From a virus, in the IMG/VR virus record IMGVR_UViG_3300042391_000414, positions 1 through 23,815 of that record: a stretch of DNA of 23,815 bases. One strand, written 5' to 3'. The notes beneath the pieces were generated by a model. That model ran no database searches and was not told where the DNA came from. It saw only the letters and a list, made by a program, of their open reading frames with translations. A program made the position numbers and the translations under genes. Shown in pieces: positions 13,955 through 20,632 of the stretch; within the stretch, counting starts at the first letter, position 1, and the number at the start of each line of letters is the position of its first letter.

Positions 13955-14577
13955 ATATGGAAGATGCAGTAAATAGTTTTAATGAACAATGGGATGAGTT
14001 TGGAGCTGCTCATCTTAAAAGCTTTATTGTAGACTTACCTGATTGGAAAGATATAATAGGTTTGTTAAATTTAGAAACAAGAGTAGATAAGTGGTCTAGG
14101 ATGCGGCCATCTCCTGATTGGGAAATATCTTACAAAAATCTTTTAGCTGTTAAAAAAATTGAATACGACGCAGATGATCAGCCTAATGTCGAATCAGATG
14201 CTACATTCTTTTTTTCCTTATTTTTTTCTTCAAAAGAACTTCATCTCAAGCTTTCTGAGTCTTTGCAAAATCAAATTAGCAATATGAATAAAAGATTTAG
14301 CATAGATACAGATTATAATTCTGTAAAAATTTCTTTATCTCCTAAGTATGTTCCATACGAGTCTCACAAATGGCACACATGTGTTATTCAGCTTCAGGGA
14401 ATAAACATCTGGTCGCTAAGGGACGTAGGAGCTCAATTTGAAAAAACATATTTGCTAGAGCCAGGAGATTGTTTGTTTTTTAAAGAGGGAGTTGAACACA
14501 AACTTTCTAATGATGAGGCGAGGTCTTCTTTGGTTGGAAGATTTGCATTTAAGGAAGGCGGGAATAAGAATGCTTGA
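13951..14577 (+). CDS. Cupin/JmjC-like protein, possible Fe(II)-dependent oxygenase
   Basis: A 208-residue protein. The N-terminal 90 residues include WDEFGAAHLKSFIVDLPDW and are mostly alpha/beta. The C-terminal half carries a double-stranded beta-helix pattern: YVPYESHKWHTCVIQLQGINIW with H139 and H142 on one strand, then EPGDCLFFKEGVEHKLSN, which fits cupin motif 2 (G-x5-x-x-G-x2-H-x3-N; H183). Proteins of the JmjC/cupin-8 group use two His and one acidic residue to bind Fe(II) and 2-oxoglutarate; here the usual H-x-D is H-x2-H, so the metal site is uncertain. It could modify a protein or nucleic acid, or be a non-catalytic cupin. Next to it is a DUF1599-like gene, so a nucleotide- or DNA-modification role is a speculation worth testing. 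Confidence 0.55.
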   Translation: MNMEDAVNSFNEQWDEFGAAHLKSFIVDLPDWKDIIGLLNLETRVDKWSRMRPSPDWEISYKNLLAVKKIEYDADDQPNVESDATFFFSLFFSSKELHLKLSESLQNQISNMNKRFSIDTDYNSVKISLSPKYVPYESHKWHTCVIQLQGINIWSLRDVGAQFEKTYLLEPGDCLFFKEGVEHKLSNDEARSSLVGRFAFKEGGNKNA

Positions 14578-14908
14578 GCCAGTTTTTGAAGATTCAAAAG
14601 TATTTAAATATGACGATTTATACTTGCTTACAGTAGGTACAGAAGCTGGAAAAGAAATCCTGTACACCTGCCTTGAAATTGCTCACATGCTAATTAAAAA
14701 GAATATTTCATATGGAAATTCTGCCCTAGATCCAGTTCGTATATTTTCAAAGGCGGGACCAAAAGAGCAATTATATGTCCGTATCGATGATAAGCTAAAT
14801 AGATTAATTAAGGGTGAAGATTATCCAGGAGATAATGATATTGATGATCTTATTGGGTACCTTATATTATTAAAGGTTGCTAAGGAATTTGCTATTTCAG
14901 TCGACTAG
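14570..14908 (+). CDS. DUF1599-like (nucleotide-modification-associated) helical protein
   Basis: A 112-residue protein starting at ATG 14570 (chosen because AAGGAAGGCGGG lies just upstream; an earlier ATG would lie within the cupin gene). Residues about 35-112 read HMLIKKNISYGNSALDP...RIDDKLNRLIKGEDYPGDNDIDDLIGYLILLKVA: K-x2-x2-YG, then RxxDKxxR, then a D-x2-D-x3-Y helix. This is the signature of the DUF1599/Nmad1 family, related in shape to MazG-like all-alpha NTP pyrophosphatases, whose acidic residues bind Mg and nucleotide. Members occur in phages with modified bases or altered dNTP pools. It overlaps the cupin-like gene by eight bases. The family call is from pattern alone; the activity is inferred. 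Confidence 0.6.
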   Translation: MLEPVFEDSKVFKYDDLYLLTVGTEAGKEILYTCLEIAHMLIKKNISYGNSALDPVRIFSKAGPKEQLYVRIDDKLNRLIKGEDYPGDNDIDDLIGYLILLKVAKEFAISVD

Positions 14909-14917
14909 AAGTATAAT
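14889..14917 (+). promoter_or_regulatory. Promoter P4 for leaderless terminase transcript
   Basis: TTGCTA (14889-14894) and TATAAT (14912-14917) are 17 nt apart at the end of the DUF1599-like gene. Only eight bases separate the -10 from the ATG at 14926, so transcription would start at or within two bases of the start codon. There is no Shine-Dalgarno before that ATG, which fits a leaderless mRNA as commonly found in actinobacteria. Confidence 0.55.
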
Positions 14918-14925
14918 AAAGTCAT

Positions 14926-15462
14926 ATGGAAATTGAATTAGCTGATCACTTTGATCGCATGAACAAAGTAGTTGAAGAACTACTTAGAGGAAATAACCCT
15001 ACCCAAATTGCCACACTAACAGGCCTTAAGAGGGCGGATGTTGTTGCGTTGATAGATGAGTGGAAGAACGTCGTACACAACGACACATCAGCCCGTGAAC
15101 GTGCTAAAGAGGCTATCTCTGGAGCAGACCAACACTACGCAATGCTTATCAAGGAAGCTTGGAAAACAGTTGAGGATGCAGACCAGGCTGGTCAGCTTAG
15201 TGTTAAATCTGGAGCGCTAAAACTAATTGCTGATATTGAAGGTAAAAGAATTGGCATGCTCCAAGAAGTTGGCTTACTTGACAACGCAGAGCTTGCAGGA
15301 CAGATTGCAGAGTCAGAAAGAAAGCAAGAAGTATTAGTAAAAATATTAAAAGAAGTGACGGCGTCATGCCCAAAGTGTAAGATGGAAGTTGCTAAACGTT
15401 TATCTCAGATTACTGGAATTGTTGAGCCTATAGAGATTATTGAGGAAGTCAGTGGAGTTTGA
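14926..15462 (+). CDS. Terminase small subunit (putative)
   Basis: A 178-residue protein directly before the large terminase, overlapping it by 11 bases. Residues about 10-46 contain a helix-turn-helix (MNKVVEELLRGNNPTQIATLTGLKRADVVALIDEWK) of the kind that recognises the packaging site. The rest is helical, with long amphipathic segments (YAMLIKEAWKTVEDADQAGQLSVKSGALKLIADIEGKRIGMLQE) suitable for ring assembly, and a CPKC pair near residues 146-149 that might bind zinc. The small subunit marks the concatemer for cutting and activates the large subunit. No Shine-Dalgarno is visible; the nearby promoter suggests a leaderless transcript. Function follows from the neighbour and the HTH plan. Confidence 0.75.
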   Translation: MEIELADHFDRMNKVVEELLRGNNPTQIATLTGLKRADVVALIDEWKNVVHNDTSARERAKEAISGADQHYAMLIKEAWKTVEDADQAGQLSVKSGALKLIADIEGKRIGMLQEVGLLDNAELAGQIAESERKQEVLVKILKEVTASCPKCKMEVAKRLSQITGIVEPIEIIEEVSGV

Positions 15463-17242
15463 TTTTAATGATCTAATTGACATCTTAGATGGCGAAGAGT
15501 TTGATGAAAGACCAGTAGATCTTAAAACTTTTGTAACAGATAAAGATTACTTAGGATTACCAGGACTATCTGATCATCAATATACTCTTATAGAAAAATC
15601 ATCTCAGATATATAAAGAATCAACTTTGATTAAGCTATTTGGCGAAGAGGAAGGTTCTCTTAGATATAGGCAGACCTGCAACGAAGTTGTGGCCCAACTA
15701 GGCAAGGGAAGCGGTAAAGACTACTGCTCTACTATATCTGTGGCCTATATAGTTTATTTACTATTGTGCCTAAAAGATCCTGCCTCGTATTATGGCAAGC
15801 CTCCAGGTGACTCAATCGATATCATTAACATTGCTATTAACGCCCAGCAAGCAAACAACGTTTTCTTTAAAGGATTTAAGAATAGGGTAACACACTCACC
15901 CTGGTTTGCTGGAAGGTACTTTGAAAAAGCTTCTGAAATTAAATTTGATAAGAATGTAACAGTATACTCTGGACACTCAGAAAGAGAAGCGTTCGAAGGC
16001 TACAACGTTCTTGTTGCAGTGCTTGATGAAATTTCTGGCTTTGCCTTAGATAGCACCAGCGGACATGATCAAGCAAAGACTGCTAGCGGAATCTACGACA
16101 TGTACAGGGCATCTGTTGATTCTCGTTTCCCAGATTATGGCAAGGTTATACTTCTTTCTTTCCCAAGATTTAAGAATGACTATATCCAGCAAAGATACGA
16201 CAACATTATATCTGAAAAAGAAATTATATCTAGGTCTCATAAGTTTAAATTAGACCCAGAGTTACCAGATAATACTGTAGGCAACGAATTTGAAATCTTT
16301 TGGGATGAAGACCAAATTATTTCTTATAAGTATCCTAGGGTTTATGCAATACGTAGACCAACATGGGAGGTTAACCCAACCAGAAGTATTGAAGATTTTA
16401 AGATTGCTTTCTACCGAGATGTTACAGATGCACTAGGAAGATTTGCCTGCATGCCGCCAGAAGCAATTGACGCTTTCTTTAAATCACGTGAAAAAATTGA
16501 GATGGCGTTTAACGATTTATCATTAGCTGTAGATGGATTTGGAAGATTTGAAGAATGGTTTAACCCAAAAGATGACACAGAGTATTTTATACACGTTGAC
16601 TTAGCTCAGAAGCATGACCACTGTGCCGTTTCTATGGCCCATATCGAAAAGTTTGTTAGCGTAAAGGTTACTGACACATACTCACAGCCAGCGCCAATTG
16701 TTAAGGTAGATGCCGTAATGTATTGGACTCCTACTTCAGATAAGTCCGTAGACTTTGGAGAGGTAAGAGATTACATATTATCTTTAAGATCAAGAGGTTT
16801 TAATATCAGGATATGTACATTTGACAGATGGAACTCTCATGATATGATGCAGCAGCTAAAACAGTATGGAATTAATACGGAGACCTTATCTGTAGCTAAA
16901 AAACATTATGATGACATGGCTATGGTTGTATTGGAAGAAAGATTAAATGGACCCCATATACCATTGCTTGTTGATGAATTGCTAGAGCTAAGAATTATGA
17001 GAGATAAGGTAGACCACCCTAGAAAAGGTTCTAAGGACTTAGCTGACGCAGTTTGCGGGTCAATCTATAATGCAATTAGTTTAACTAGGGCGGCGTTTGG
17101 AGACATAGAAGTTCATGATTATTCATCTGTCAAGAAACAGTATAGGGAATCTATAGCGGCTGATGCCCCTAATCTAATTAGAGCTCCTTCTCAAATGCCA
17201 AGAGATCTTTATGATGCACTAAGTGGAATGGAAATAGTATGA
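15452..17242 (+). CDS. terL: Terminase large subunit (packaging ATPase and nuclease)
   Basis: About 596 residues from GTG 15452, chosen because GAGG lies six bases upstream; a TTG 12 bases earlier is the alternative. The N-terminal ATPase has a Walker A-like loop LGKGSGKD (residues 83-90) and Walker B plus catalytic Glu in VAVLDEISG (D192, E193). The C-terminal RNase H-like nuclease shows Asp in FIHVDLAQKHDHC (D383), a middle segment FDRWNSHD and the final Asp in KDLADAVCG (D532), which bind the metals for cutting DNA. The enzyme pumps DNA into the procapsid and cleaves the concatemer. The ATG of the next gene overlaps its stop (ATGA). This is the best evidence that the window is from a tailed phage. 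Confidence 0.93.
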   Translation: MEFDFNDLIDILDGEEFDERPVDLKTFVTDKDYLGLPGLSDHQYTLIEKSSQIYKESTLIKLFGEEEGSLRYRQTCNEVVAQLGKGSGKDYCSTISVAYIVYLLLCLKDPASYYGKPPGDSIDIINIAINAQQANNVFFKGFKNRVTHSPWFAGRYFEKASEIKFDKNVTVYSGHSEREAFEGYNVLVAVLDEISGFALDSTSGHDQAKTASGIYDMYRASVDSRFPDYGKVILLSFPRFKNDYIQQRYDNIISEKEIISRSHKFKLDPELPDNTVGNEFEIFWDEDQIISYKYPRVYAIRRPTWEVNPTRSIEDFKIAFYRDVTDALGRFACMPPEAIDAFFKSREKIEMAFNDLSLAVDGFGRFEEWFNPKDDTEYFIHVDLAQKHDHCAVSMAHIEKFVSVKVTDTYSQPAPIVKVDAVMYWTPTSDKSVDFGEVRDYILSLRSRGFNIRICTFDRWNSHDMMQQLKQYGINTETLSVAKKHYDDMAMVVLEERLNGPHIPLLVDELLELRIMRDKVDHPRKGSKDLADAVCGSIYNAISLTRAAFGDIEVHDYSSVKKQYRESIAADAPNLIRAPSQMPRDLYDALSGMEIV

Positions 17243-17487
17243 GTATATATCAAGAAAAAGCCAAAGAATGTAAGTGTTGCAGTAAGCATGTTCCTCTGCC
17301 AACAAGGTTAAAGGAATACAATGGGGTTTTAATATGCCCTACTACGTTTGACAACATTCATGAGTATAAAAGGGTGTGGTCTGACATTGGGCATAGGCCT
17401 CCAGGAAGTATTAGAAAACATTTTTCAGAGTATGTTCAGCAGATAGTTGAGCAATCTATTGACAAAACTGATAGTAAAATACTATAA
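17239..17487 (+). CDS. Small Cys-rich protein after terminase, unknown function
   Basis: An 82-residue protein coupled to terminase by an ATGA overlap. The N-terminus holds CKCC (C11, C13, C14) and a further Cys at about 33 (LICP), a possible zinc knuckle like those of small HNH-related or ribbon proteins, though no H-N-H motif follows. The middle has YKRVWSDIGHRPPGS, the end a helix (YVQQIVEQSIDK). Its last codons contain promoter P3 for the tRNA, so the coding and promoter sequences overlap. No family was recognised. Confidence 0.6.
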   Translation: MSIYQEKAKECKCCSKHVPLPTRLKEYNGVLICPTTFDNIHEYKRVWSDIGHRPPGSIRKHFSEYVQQIVEQSIDKTDSKIL

Positions 17488-17488
17488 T
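17459..17488 (+). promoter_or_regulatory. Full-consensus promoter P3 for the first tRNA gene
   Basis: TTGACA (17459-17464) and TATAAT (17483-17488) are both perfect, with an 18-nt spacer. The -35 is preceded by CTA as in P1 and P2. The -10 ends nine bases before the first tRNA base (17497), so the transcript would start almost at the mature 5' end. Confidence 0.7.
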
Positions 17489-17496
17489 TCAACTAG

Positions 17497-17570
17497 GCAA
17501 CAGTAGCTTAGTTGGTTAAAGCCCCGAACTCATAATTCGGTAATCGTAGGTTCAAGTCCTACCTGTTGCA
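17497..17570 (+). tRNA. tRNA with CAU anticodon (elongator Met or Ile2)
   Basis: A full cloverleaf: acceptor GCAACAG paired with CTGTTGC, D-stem GCTT/AAGC, anticodon stem CCGAA/TTCGG with loop CTCATAA (anticodon CAT, 17531-17533), T-stem GTAGG/CCTAC with loop TTCAAGT, discriminator A. The G-C first pair excludes an initiator of the usual bacterial type. A CAT anticodon could decode AUG, or AUA if the C is converted to lysidine; the sequence alone does not settle which. CCA is not encoded. Confidence 0.9.
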
Positions 17571-17582
17571 CAAGGGGGTAAA

Positions 17583-17912
17583 ATGTTTGAAGATTATGAT
17601 GAAGAAGAGATAATGTTAAAAATTCAACATTATCTAGATATTGGTGCAATAAGAGTTGCGGGCTTTACAAAAGATGGAGAAGCCATTTTTGAATTAAATG
17701 AAGACGTTACCCCACTGCTTGCTCCAGATTTATGGCAGGCTCATGAAGACTACATAGAGTCTGAATTAATAGATTTAGTTAATAATGATTTGATGCAGGT
17801 TGAGTATGATGAGGATCTGAATGCTACTTATAACTTTACTAAAGAAGGATTTGATATTGCTAAAAGAAAAGGAATTATTCCTTTAGAAGATATTGAAGAT
17901 TTTGATTTTTAG
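17583..17912 (+). CDS. Acidic protein between tRNAs, unknown function
   Basis: A 109-residue, strongly acidic protein with a good ribosome site AAGGGGG. It begins with EDYDEEEIMLKIQHYLDIGAIRVAGFTKDGEAIFELNED, which resembles a helix followed by a winged beta hairpin. A long helix follows (LWQAHEDYIESELIDLVNNDLMQVEYDEDLNATYNFTKEGFDIAK), whose last part (Y-x-F-T-x-E-G) is again a wing-like hairpin as in small winged-helix proteins. The high negative charge suggests DNA mimicry or a protein-binding role rather than DNA binding. It lies between two tRNA genes, as small phage genes often do. No family was recognised. Confidence 0.65.
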   Translation: MFEDYDEEEIMLKIQHYLDIGAIRVAGFTKDGEAIFELNEDVTPLLAPDLWQAHEDYIESELIDLVNNDLMQVEYDEDLNATYNFTKEGFDIAKRKGIIPLEDIEDFDF

Positions 17913-17921
17913 TAATATTAT
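17893..17921 (+). promoter_or_regulatory. Possible promoter before the tRNA-Arg/Lys/Asn cluster
   Basis: TTGAAG (17893-17898) and TATTAT (17916-17921) are 17 nt apart, with the first tRNA base nine positions after the -10. The -35 is weak and lies inside the preceding gene, so this is uncertain. Confidence 0.35.
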
Positions 17922-17929
17922 TTAGATAT

Positions 17930-18001
17930 ACCTCTGTAGCTCAGAGGAAGAGCAACAGACTTCTAATCTGTTGGCCGCTGGTTCGAATCCAGCCAGGGGT
18001 A
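17930..18001 (+). tRNA. tRNA-Arg (UCU anticodon)
   Basis: Acceptor ACCTCTG pairs with CAGGGGT (one G-U pair), D-arm GCTC/GAGC, anticodon stem ACAGA/TCTGT with loop CTTCTAA giving TCT (17962-17964), T-stem GCTGG/CCAGC, discriminator A. It decodes AGA and AGG, and AGA is frequent in these genes. CCA is not encoded. Confidence 0.92.
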
Positions 18002-18007
18002 CAAGAC

Positions 18008-18080
18008 GTTCCTATAGCTCAGTTGGTAGAGCAGCAGACTTTTAATCTGCGGGTCGATGGTTCGAGACCATCTGGGGACA
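18008..18080 (+). tRNA. tRNA-Lys (UUU anticodon)
   Basis: Acceptor GTTCCTA pairs with TGGGGAC (two G-U pairs), D-arm GCTC/GAGC, anticodon stem GCAGA/TCTGC with loop CTTTTAA giving TTT (18041-18043), T-stem GATGG/CCATC, discriminator A. It decodes AAA and AAG. It begins six bases after the tRNA-Arg end. Confidence 0.92.
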
Positions 18081-18083
18081 CAA

Positions 18084-18156
18084 TGGGGGTTAGCTCAGTC
18101 GGCAGAGCGGGAAGCTGTTAACTTCTAGGCCATAGGTTCGAGTCCTATACCCCCAG
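18084..18156 (+). tRNA. tRNA-Asn (GUU anticodon)
   Basis: Acceptor TGGGGGT pairs with ACCCCCA, D-arm GCTC/GAGC, anticodon stem GGAAG/CTTCT with loop CTGTTAA giving GTT (18117-18119), T-stem ATAGG/CCTAT, discriminator G. The layout matches bacterial tRNA-Asn. It starts three bases after the tRNA-Lys end and lies just upstream of ahpC. Confidence 0.92.
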
Positions 18157-18189
18157 CGGATAAATATCCAACTTATATAAGGAGAATAA

Positions 18190-18726
18190 ATGAAAACTGT
18201 AGGAGATAAGATCGGTAACTTTGCCGTTACTGGAGTTAAGCCTGGGGCATTGTCTTACGATGATTCCTCATTTGAAGTAATTACACAAGATTCTTTTCCA
18301 GGCAAATGGAAAATTATTGCTTTCTATCCAAAAGACTTTACATTTGTATGCCCAACTGAAATTGTTGCTTACGATGCATTAGTGAATGATTTTAATGATA
18401 GAGATACCGTATTGCTAACAGGATCTGTTGATAACGAATTCTGTAAAATTGCATGGCGTAATGCCCATGAAGATCTAAAGAAGACAAACTCATGGTCATT
18501 TGCTGATACAGCACACACATTAGCAAACGATCTAGGAGTCCACCATTCTTCTGGAGTTACATACCGTGCAACATTTATTATCGATCCAGATAATGTTATT
18601 CAGCACGTTACATGTAATAACCTTGATGTAGGGCGTAATGCAGAAGAAGCACTTCGTGTTCTGGATGCATTGCAGACTGGCGAACTGTGTGCTTGCAACA
18701 GACCACTCGGAGGAGAGACTCTATAA
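18190..18726 (+). CDS. ahpC: AhpC-type peroxiredoxin
   Basis: A 178-residue typical 2-Cys peroxiredoxin with ribosome site AAGGAGA. The peroxidatic Cys is C54 in FYPKDFTFVCPTEI, the family signature, and the C-terminus holds C167-Ala-C169 in ELCACNRPLGGETL. That Cys-Ala-Cys pair is the resolving arrangement of Mycobacterium-type AhpC, in contrast to the single resolving Cys of enteric AhpC. The enzyme reduces hydrogen peroxide and organic peroxides in the cytosol. Its reducing partner in actinobacteria is AhpD, coded immediately downstream with a one-base stop-start overlap. It follows the tRNA cluster and may share its transcript. The presence of a full peroxidase pair in a phage is unusual; transfer from an actinobacterial host is likely. 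Confidence 0.95.
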   Translation: MKTVGDKIGNFAVTGVKPGALSYDDSSFEVITQDSFPGKWKIIAFYPKDFTFVCPTEIVAYDALVNDFNDRDTVLLTGSVDNEFCKIAWRNAHEDLKKTNSWSFADTAHTLANDLGVHHSSGVTYRATFIIDPDNVIQHVTCNNLDVGRNAEEALRVLDALQTGELCACNRPLGGETL

Positions 18727-19238
18727 TGACATGGGTAGAACAGCTTAAAGAATCAATTCCAGATTACGCAAAAGATATAAAGCTAAATCTAGACGCTGTT
18801 ATTAATAGGTCCACTATTGATCCTGATGATGCAACATATATTGCAATTGCAGCAGCGTTTGCTACAGGAAATGCAAAACTACTTTCGTTTATTGTATCAA
18901 GCGCATCAGATGAAGTTGAAAAAAATGCTGCTCTTTCTGCTGGTTCTATCATGGCTCAAAACAATATTTGGTATCCCTTTATTGAGATGGCAGATGATGC
19001 TAATCTCAAAGGTCTGCCAGCACAATTAAGAATGAATGCCATTTCATCTCACGGTGGAACCACAAAGGCTAAGTTCGAAGCATACTCACTGGCTTCTTCC
19101 ATAATTGGAAAGTGTCATTTTTGTGTTAAAGCACATTATGAAACATTGAAGCAAGAGGGATACAGTGTTGAGCAATTGCGTGATATCGGAAGAATTGCAG
19201 CAACCATCAATGCTTTGTCAAAAATATTGTCTGCTTAA
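18726..19238 (+). CDS. ahpD: AhpD-type alkyl hydroperoxidase/AhpC reductase
   Basis: A 170-residue, all-helical protein starting at ATG 18726 within the AhpC stop (TAATG). The active-site stretch GKCHFCVKAHYETL carries C130, C133 and H137, and E118 is also in place: the same residue numbers as in Mycobacterium tuberculosis AhpD, where they form the CxxC thiol pair and proton relay. Position 132 is Phe. The protein repeats the internal helical halves of the family (DDATYIAIAAAFATGN; KAKFEAYSLASSIIG). In actinobacteria AhpD, kept reduced through a lipoyl-dehydrogenase system, in turn reduces AhpC. The electron source would be the host. Length matches the family (about 175). Confidence 0.93.
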   Translation: MTWVEQLKESIPDYAKDIKLNLDAVINRSTIDPDDATYIAIAAAFATGNAKLLSFIVSSASDEVEKNAALSAGSIMAQNNIWYPFIEMADDANLKGLPAQLRMNAISSHGGTTKAKFEAYSLASSIIGKCHFCVKAHYETLKQEGYSVEQLRDIGRIAATINALSKILSA

Positions 19239-19249
19239 AAGGAGGCAGT

Positions 19250-19516
19250 GTGGGGAAATATAGAAAGCTGTTAGACGGAACTTCTGCTAAAGAATATGAT
19301 ACCCCTATAACTGTTACAATATATACTAAGTGTCCTAACAAATGGAAATTGATAGACATGGAGACTGGCCAAGAATATCTAGCAACCAAGGATATAGAAA
19401 ATCCTAATGTAGATATTTTAACAGCAATAAAAAATGGCCTATCTCCATCTATCAATATTCATTATGGATCATGGATAAAGTTTAATAAAAGACATGAGTT
19501 GAAGGAGGATGAATGA
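19250..19516 (+). CDS. 88-residue protein between ahpD and guaB-like gene, unknown function
   Basis: Starts at GTG 19250 after AAAGGAGG (19238-19245). The protein is beta-rich: a basic start (GKYRKLLDGTSAKEYD) is followed by ITVTIYTKCPNKWKLIDMETGQEYLA and SINIHYGSWIKFNKRHE. The WKLIDMETGQEY strand pattern resembles small SH3- or OB-like barrels of phage proteins, but no family was recognised. A single Cys is present. It overlaps the next ATG by four bases (ATGA) and is therefore part of the same unit. No function is claimed. Confidence 0.65.
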   Translation: MGKYRKLLDGTSAKEYDTPITVTIYTKCPNKWKLIDMETGQEYLATKDIENPNVDILTAIKNGLSPSINIHYGSWIKFNKRHELKEDE

Positions 19517-20568
19517 AAAAAGATACAAACACTAGATCAGTATGCTTTGATGACATACTACTTGTACCTCAAAAGTCTAACATAATAACAAGAGGTGCCA
19601 TAAAATTAGATACTATAATTGGAAATCCAATTAGGCCAGAAGCTTTTGTACATTTAAAAGCTCCTATAATTATGGCTCCTATGGATTTTATTACAAGCAA
19701 CTCTATGATAGAAAAGGTTACATCGTTTGGCGGAATGGCAATACTGCCAAGGTACGCTAACTTTGAAGAAAGAATTAATAGGCTAAAGACAATCCCTGCA
19801 AGTGTCGATAAAAATCTAATCGGCTTTGCTATATCTATTGAAGAGTCTAGGGATGCAAGGTGCATTAAAGACTTAAAGGATATTGGAGTAACAGTATTGC
19901 TTCTAGAGGTTGCATTTGGGCATTTACAAATTGTTGTTGACGCAGTAAGAGAGCTTAGAAGCACAGTAAATTCTGATGTGCACATTATGGTTGGAAATGT
20001 TTCTTCCTATGAGGCTTATAAAAGCTTAATGGATTCTGGTGCAGATTCAGTAAGGGTCGGCATAGGCGGTGGTGCAGCATGCACAACTAGAGTTGTTACA
20101 GGATTCGGAGTCCCAGTGCTTGCATCTGTTATGGATGTTTATGATGGAATTGATATAAAAAATGTAAATGGAATAATATCTGATGGAGGTATTAAGAACA
20201 ACGGAGATGTTGCAAAAGCTCTGGCTGCTGGTGCTTCTGCTGTAATGATGGGATCCTTTTTTTCTGGTCATGATGAGTGCGATACAGATAAAGATGGTAG
20301 GCATGTTTTTAGAGGGTCTGCATCAATCGAGGTTCAAAAAGAAAATAACCCAGAAATTATTAATGACTTAAAGAATGTATATGTAGAAGGGGCTTCTGGA
20401 TTTATTCAGTCTAAGGGTCCAGTTGAATACTCTTTAACTATGCTAATTAATAATATTAAAAGCGCCATGTCGTATTCTGGATCTGAAGACTTAGTTTCAT
20501 TTAGAGATAATTCTACCTATATTGAGGTATCGCCAATGTCTAATTTAGAGTCTGGAAAAAGAGTCTGA
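19513..20568 (+). CDS. IMP dehydrogenase/GMP reductase family enzyme without CBS domains
   Basis: A 351-residue TIM-barrel protein with FDDILLVP near the start, IIMAPMDFIT, the catalytic loop GIGGGAACTTR with the thioimidate-forming Cys C190, the phosphate-binding SDGGIKNNGDVAKALAAGA and the MMGSFFSGHDE segment. IMP dehydrogenases usually have about 480 residues with a CBS pair inserted; here that insert is absent, giving the size of GMP reductase (about 345). It could oxidise IMP to XMP or reduce GMP to IMP. The loop G-G-A-A-C-T-T-R differs from the usual G-S-x-C-T-T-R. Either activity would shift the purine nucleotide pool. It overlaps the 88-residue gene and ends before promoter P5. Confidence 0.85.
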   Translation: MKKDTNTRSVCFDDILLVPQKSNIITRGAIKLDTIIGNPIRPEAFVHLKAPIIMAPMDFITSNSMIEKVTSFGGMAILPRYANFEERINRLKTIPASVDKNLIGFAISIEESRDARCIKDLKDIGVTVLLLEVAFGHLQIVVDAVRELRSTVNSDVHIMVGNVSSYEAYKSLMDSGADSVRVGIGGGAACTTRVVTGFGVPVLASVMDVYDGIDIKNVNGIISDGGIKNNGDVAKALAAGASAVMMGSFFSGHDECDTDKDGRHVFRGSASIEVQKENNPEIINDLKNVYVEGASGFIQSKGPVEYSLTMLINNIKSAMSYSGSEDLVSFRDNSTYIEVSPMSNLESGKRV

Positions 20569-20572
20569 CCCC

Positions 20573-20600
20573 TTGTTATTTCATTAAATAATGATATAAT
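20573..20600 (+). promoter_or_regulatory. sigma70-like promoter P5 before the kinase-nucleotidyltransferase gene
   Basis: TTGTTA (20573-20578) and TATAAT (20595-20600) are 16 nt apart, in the 64-base gap after the purine enzyme. Start would be near 20607, with AGGAATAA before the ATG at 20633. Confidence 0.55.
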
Positions 20601-20632
20601 TAATACTGCTTACTACAGATTAGGAATAATAA

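Noticed and set aside
19569-19985. Long reverse-strand frame inside the guaB-like gene
   Set aside because: It is antisense to a clear enzyme, lacks a ribosome site and has no recognisable motifs; other minus-strand frames across the window are likewise shadows.
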